Origin: an uncultured Oscillospiraceae bacterium
GTDB lineage: Bacteria > Bacillota > Clostridia > Oscillospirales > Oscillospiraceae
Direction of reading: 5' to 3'
NCBI GenBank assembly: GCA_934589835.1
Contig: CAKTOK010000038.1
Span: forward strand, 1 to 15,634
Length of the DNA: 15,634 bases
The notes beneath the pieces were generated by a model, which searched no databases, was not told the DNA's origin, and was given only the letters and a program-made list of their open reading frames with translations. Shown here piece by piece: positions 14,334 to 15,634 of this stretch. A program made the position numbers and the translations under genes. The first letter of the stretch is position 1. Each line of letters begins with the position of its first letter.

Positions 14334-14959
14334 TATGCTTCATTATATAGGGAGGCGGCGGCGTTTGTCAATGCATCCCTGAACCAGCGGAACACCGGCG
14401 CGCCGTCCGCCGCGTCGCCGCGCCGCAGGGCGAAGCTCTGGCGCTCCGGATGCCACTGGACTCCCAGCACCGGACGGTCCGGCGCGTACAGGCCCTCCGC
14501 CACGCCGTCCGCCGCCCACTGGCACAGCCGCAGCCCCTCCCCCGTCCGATCCACCGCCTGATGGTGGTTGCTGTTGACCGCCGGTGCGGGGCCCAGCAAT
14601 GATGCCAGCGGTCCTGCGGCGCGGGTGGGATGGATCAGATCGCGCTGCGGCTGACGGTGGCCGGATACGTCGTCCAGCAGCGTGCCGCCGCGGAACACGT
14701 TGAGCGCCTGCATCCCGCGGCAGACGCCCAGTATAGGGCGGTGCGCCTCCCAAAAAGCCTGCAGCAGGAACGCTTCCTCCGGCGGCAGCGAGCCGTGAAT
14801 GTCTCCGCCGCCGGGCAGCAGCAGACCGCCGCAGCCCAGCGCCGCCGTCAGGCTGCGGCTCACAACGACCCGCAGACCTACGGATGCCAGCGCCGTTCGG
14901 TAATTGCCGTAGTCCTGCGGTCCGCCATAGAGAAACACGGTATCGGTCATGCTTGTCAT
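14333..14959 (-). CDS. Gamma-glutamyl-gamma-aminobutyrate hydrolase-like class I amidotransferase (peptidase C26)
   Basis: 208-residue stand-alone glutamine-amidotransferase-fold hydrolase. The triad is complete: nucleophile C80 in G-V-C-R-G-M-Q, H170 and E172 in W-H-P-E. The G-L-L-L-P-G-G-G-D-I stretch (45-54) and V-N-S-N-H-H-Q-A-V (128-136) are typical of the PuuD/C26 group, which cleaves gamma-glutamyl bonds such as gamma-glutamyl-GABA. At 208 residues it is somewhat shorter than PuuD (about 250). The start ATG at 14959 follows AGGAGG with a seven-base spacer; ATG 14950 is an alternative. No polyamine pathway genes lie nearby, so the true substrate is open. The next gene, pfoR-like, may bring in or sense a related compound. 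Confidence 0.85.
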   Translation of the reverse strand: MTSMTDTVFLYGGPQDYGNYRTALASVGLRVVVSRSLTAALGCGGLLLPGGGDIHGSLPPEEAFLLQAFWEAHRPILGVCRGMQALNVFRGGTLLDDVSGHRQPQRDLIHPTRAAGPLASLLGPAPAVNSNHHQAVDRTGEGLRLCQWAADGVAEGLYAPDRPVLGVQWHPERQSFALRRGDAADGAPVFRWFRDALTNAAASLYNEA

Positions 14960-15019
14960 CAGGACACCTCCTTCCTCTCAGAAGATGTGGCCGCTGCGGA
15001 AAATATGCTGGAAAGGGAG

Positions 15020-15048
15020 TTGCACCGCTGGGAAAAATGTGATATGAT
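15020..15048 (+). promoter_or_regulatory. Extended -10 promoter upstream of tRNA-Ser
   Basis: TTGCAC at 15020-15025, a 17-base spacer and TATGAT at 15043-15048, with the extended -10 TGA at 15040-15042. It points at the tRNA region. Transcription would begin near 15055, giving a leader of about 190 bases before the mature tRNA. Confidence 0.75.
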
Positions 15049-15064
15049 ACGTCTCGCGTGGTGT

Positions 15065-15109
15065 GCAGCGGTATCGAGGCGTCATAGCGTGGGCGCACTC
15101 GAAATTTCG
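15065..15109 (+). pseudogene. Candidate 5' half of a decayed tRNA-Ser(CGA)
   Basis: The segment reads like the first half of a clostridial tRNA-Ser: a 7-base acceptor-like stretch (15065-15071), TA, then the D-arm text TCGAGGCGTCATAGCG. An anticodon stem GCGCA follows, then the loop CTCGAAA with anticodon CGA at 15100-15102. The 12 bases CGCACTCGAAAT (15094-15105) are identical to those in the intact tRNA at 15277-15288. Pairing fails just after the loop (TTTCG instead of TGCGC), and no T-arm or CCA end follows, so it is not functional. It begins about ten bases after the predicted transcription start, where a real tRNA would be expected. Confidence 0.45.
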
Positions 15110-15196
15110 GCGGGATCTGGGAATTTCGTCCCCTGGAAAACCCCTGCTGATTCCGGATTTTCAAAATTCCAAATCGAATACTTTTATGTTTTCTCT

Positions 15197-15237
15197 CCTG
15201 CTTTTCTCTCCAAAAGATTTTGCGAGTCAAAAGCAGG
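15197..15237 (+). promoter_or_regulatory. Leader hairpin just before tRNA-Ser
   Basis: Perfect 9-bp inverted repeat CCTGCTTTT (15197-15205) and AAAAGCAGG (15229-15237) around a 23-base loop that contains a second small repeat. It ends 11 bases before the tRNA and may be a processing signal or part of the decayed sequence. Confidence 0.4.
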
Positions 15238-15248
15238 CGGAAATATAC

Positions 15249-15341
15249 GGAGATGTACCCAAGCGGTTGAAGGGTCCGCACTCGAAATGCGGTAGGTCGG
15301 CTCAAACCGACGCGAGAGTTCGAATCTCTCCATCTCCGCCA
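15249..15341 (+). tRNA. tRNA-Ser (anticodon CGA)
   Basis: Complete class II tRNA of 93 bases with encoded CCA. Acceptor stem GGAGATG (15249-15255) pairs with CATCTCC (15331-15337), discriminator G at 15338, CCA at 15339-15341. Anticodon stem CCGCA (15276-15280)/TGCGG (15288-15292), loop CTCGAAA, anticodon CGA at 15283-15285, reading UCG. The long variable arm has stem GTCGG/CCGAC, which is typical of serine tRNAs, and the T arm is GAGAG-TTCGAAT-CTCTC. Confidence 0.97.
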
Positions 15342-15344
15342 CCG

Positions 15345-15380
15345 AAAAAGCCTGTAATCAAGCCGATTATGGGCTTTTTT
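15345..15380 (+). terminator. Terminator of tRNA-Ser
   Basis: A 15-bp stem (15345-15359 with 15365-15379, two G-U pairs) and a five-base loop, ending in a six-base T run at 15375-15380. It starts four bases after the tRNA CCA end. Confidence 0.88.
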
Positions 15381-15521
15381 CTTATACCTTTTTCTAAGAG
15401 TAAGTGATCAAAGCAGACTTTTGTTTTTCTCTCCGGATTTTCGGCTTAGCCCTCCCTTCAACGACTTCCGAAGTCGCCGCCCTCCGGCAGAGCAAGCCCT
15501 GTCTCCATCGCCTGTGCCGAG
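15381..15521. other. Gene-free stretch between the tRNA terminator and the parB fragment
   Basis: No convincing gene, promoter or ribosome site is seen. An open frame from 15404 has no ribosome site and no recognisable product. The frame that carries the ParB fragment has a TAG at 15447-15449. A 10-base match (CCGGATTTTC at 15433-15442 and 15153-15162) is probably chance. Confidence 0.4.
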
Positions 15522-15634
15522 GTGATCTTGCAGGAAACCGCCGAAAGCGTCAAGGAATACGGCGTCCTCGTCCCCGCGCTGGCGCGGCCACGGGAGGACG
15601 GCGGCTATGAGCTGATCGCAGGCCACCGCCGCAA
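15522..15634 (+). pseudogene. 5'-truncated ParB/Spo0J-like fragment, runs off the window
   Basis: The frame from 15522 reads [20 protein letters not shown], then [17 protein letters not shown] at the edge. This matches the ParB N-terminal (ParB/Srx) domain as found on integrative elements and plasmids, including the CTP-binding G-H-R-R box. The part that should come before it (the P-L..L.P and HPF.V segments) is missing: similarity begins abruptly near 15525, and the frame has a stop at 15447-15449 with no start codon plus ribosome site in between. It is therefore probably a broken 5' end, left next to a tRNA gene. Whether the rest is intact lies outside the window. Confidence 0.65.

Noticed and set aside
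12227..14350. A 707-codon + strand open frame opposite the TetR and pfoR genes
   Set aside because: Shadow of real minus-strand genes; Gln/His/Gly/Ala-rich with no motif.
15153..15442. Short repeats CCGGATTTTC and TTTTCTCTCC on both sides of the tRNA, as possible att sites
   Set aside because: Only 10 bases each, in pyrimidine-rich sequence, and they do not copy the tRNA 3' end as a true attachment site would.
15408..15626. Minus-strand frame at the right edge
   Set aside because: Antisense to the recognisable ParB fragment, with no ribosome site or family motif.
1..15634. CRISPR array, riboswitch, T-box, SRP RNA or 6S RNA
   Set aside because: No regularly spaced repeats and no recognisable conserved RNA cores were seen on either strand; a covariance-model search would be the decisive test.

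Overview
The window is GC-rich chromosomal DNA (roughly 60% G+C by eye) that looks like a Gram-positive gut Clostridia genome, probably Oscillospiraceae (Flavonifractor/Oscillibacter-like). Pointers are IreB, YlxM, a RelQ-type alarmone synthetase, the YmfF/YmfH pair, PfoR, a CCA-encoding tRNA-Ser, strong AGGAGG-type ribosome sites and sigma-A-like promoters. The genus is an inference. Nearly all of it is ordinary core genome. No phage, CRISPR array, insertion-sequence transposase or defence gene was found.

Left part, + strand (1-3742): the 3' four-fifths of pheT; then ireB from its own near-consensus promoter; then a two-gene unit (99-aa protein of unknown function, and a secreted SH3b-NlpC/P60 wall hydrolase) from an extended -10 promoter. 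A perfect 20-bp inverted repeat at 3747-3790 terminates this block and the opposing one.

Middle, - strand (3797-10683, read right to left): relQ; ylxM-ffh-rpsP-khpA (co-translational targeting and ribosome/RNA functions; rimM, trmD and rplS, often next to these genes, are absent); and ymfF-ymfH-lgt (an M16 peptidase-like pair plus lipoprotein diacylglyceryl transferase). Each unit has a recognisable promoter and/or terminator.

Right part, - strand (10868-14959): a three-gene operon of a TetR regulator, a CrtO-like acyltransferase and a GT28/MGDG-synthase-type glycosyltransferase. It is arranged like a self-regulated glycolipid-making module, with a 14/18 palindrome over the TetR promoter. 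Before it lie a class I amidotransferase-like gamma-glutamyl hydrolase and a PfoR/EIIC-type membrane protein.

Right edge, + strand (15020-15634): a strong promoter, the 5' half of what looks like a dead tRNA-Ser(CGA), a leader hairpin, an intact tRNA-Ser(CGA) with its terminator, and a 5'-truncated ParB fragment running off the window. This is the only part with signs of mobile-element history.

The most interesting items are the TetR/acyltransferase/glycosyltransferase module, the tRNA-Ser fossil beside the broken parB, the structured non-coding stretch at 9872-9950, and the inverted repeat in the ylxM-ffh leader. Nothing here is a clearly new large system.
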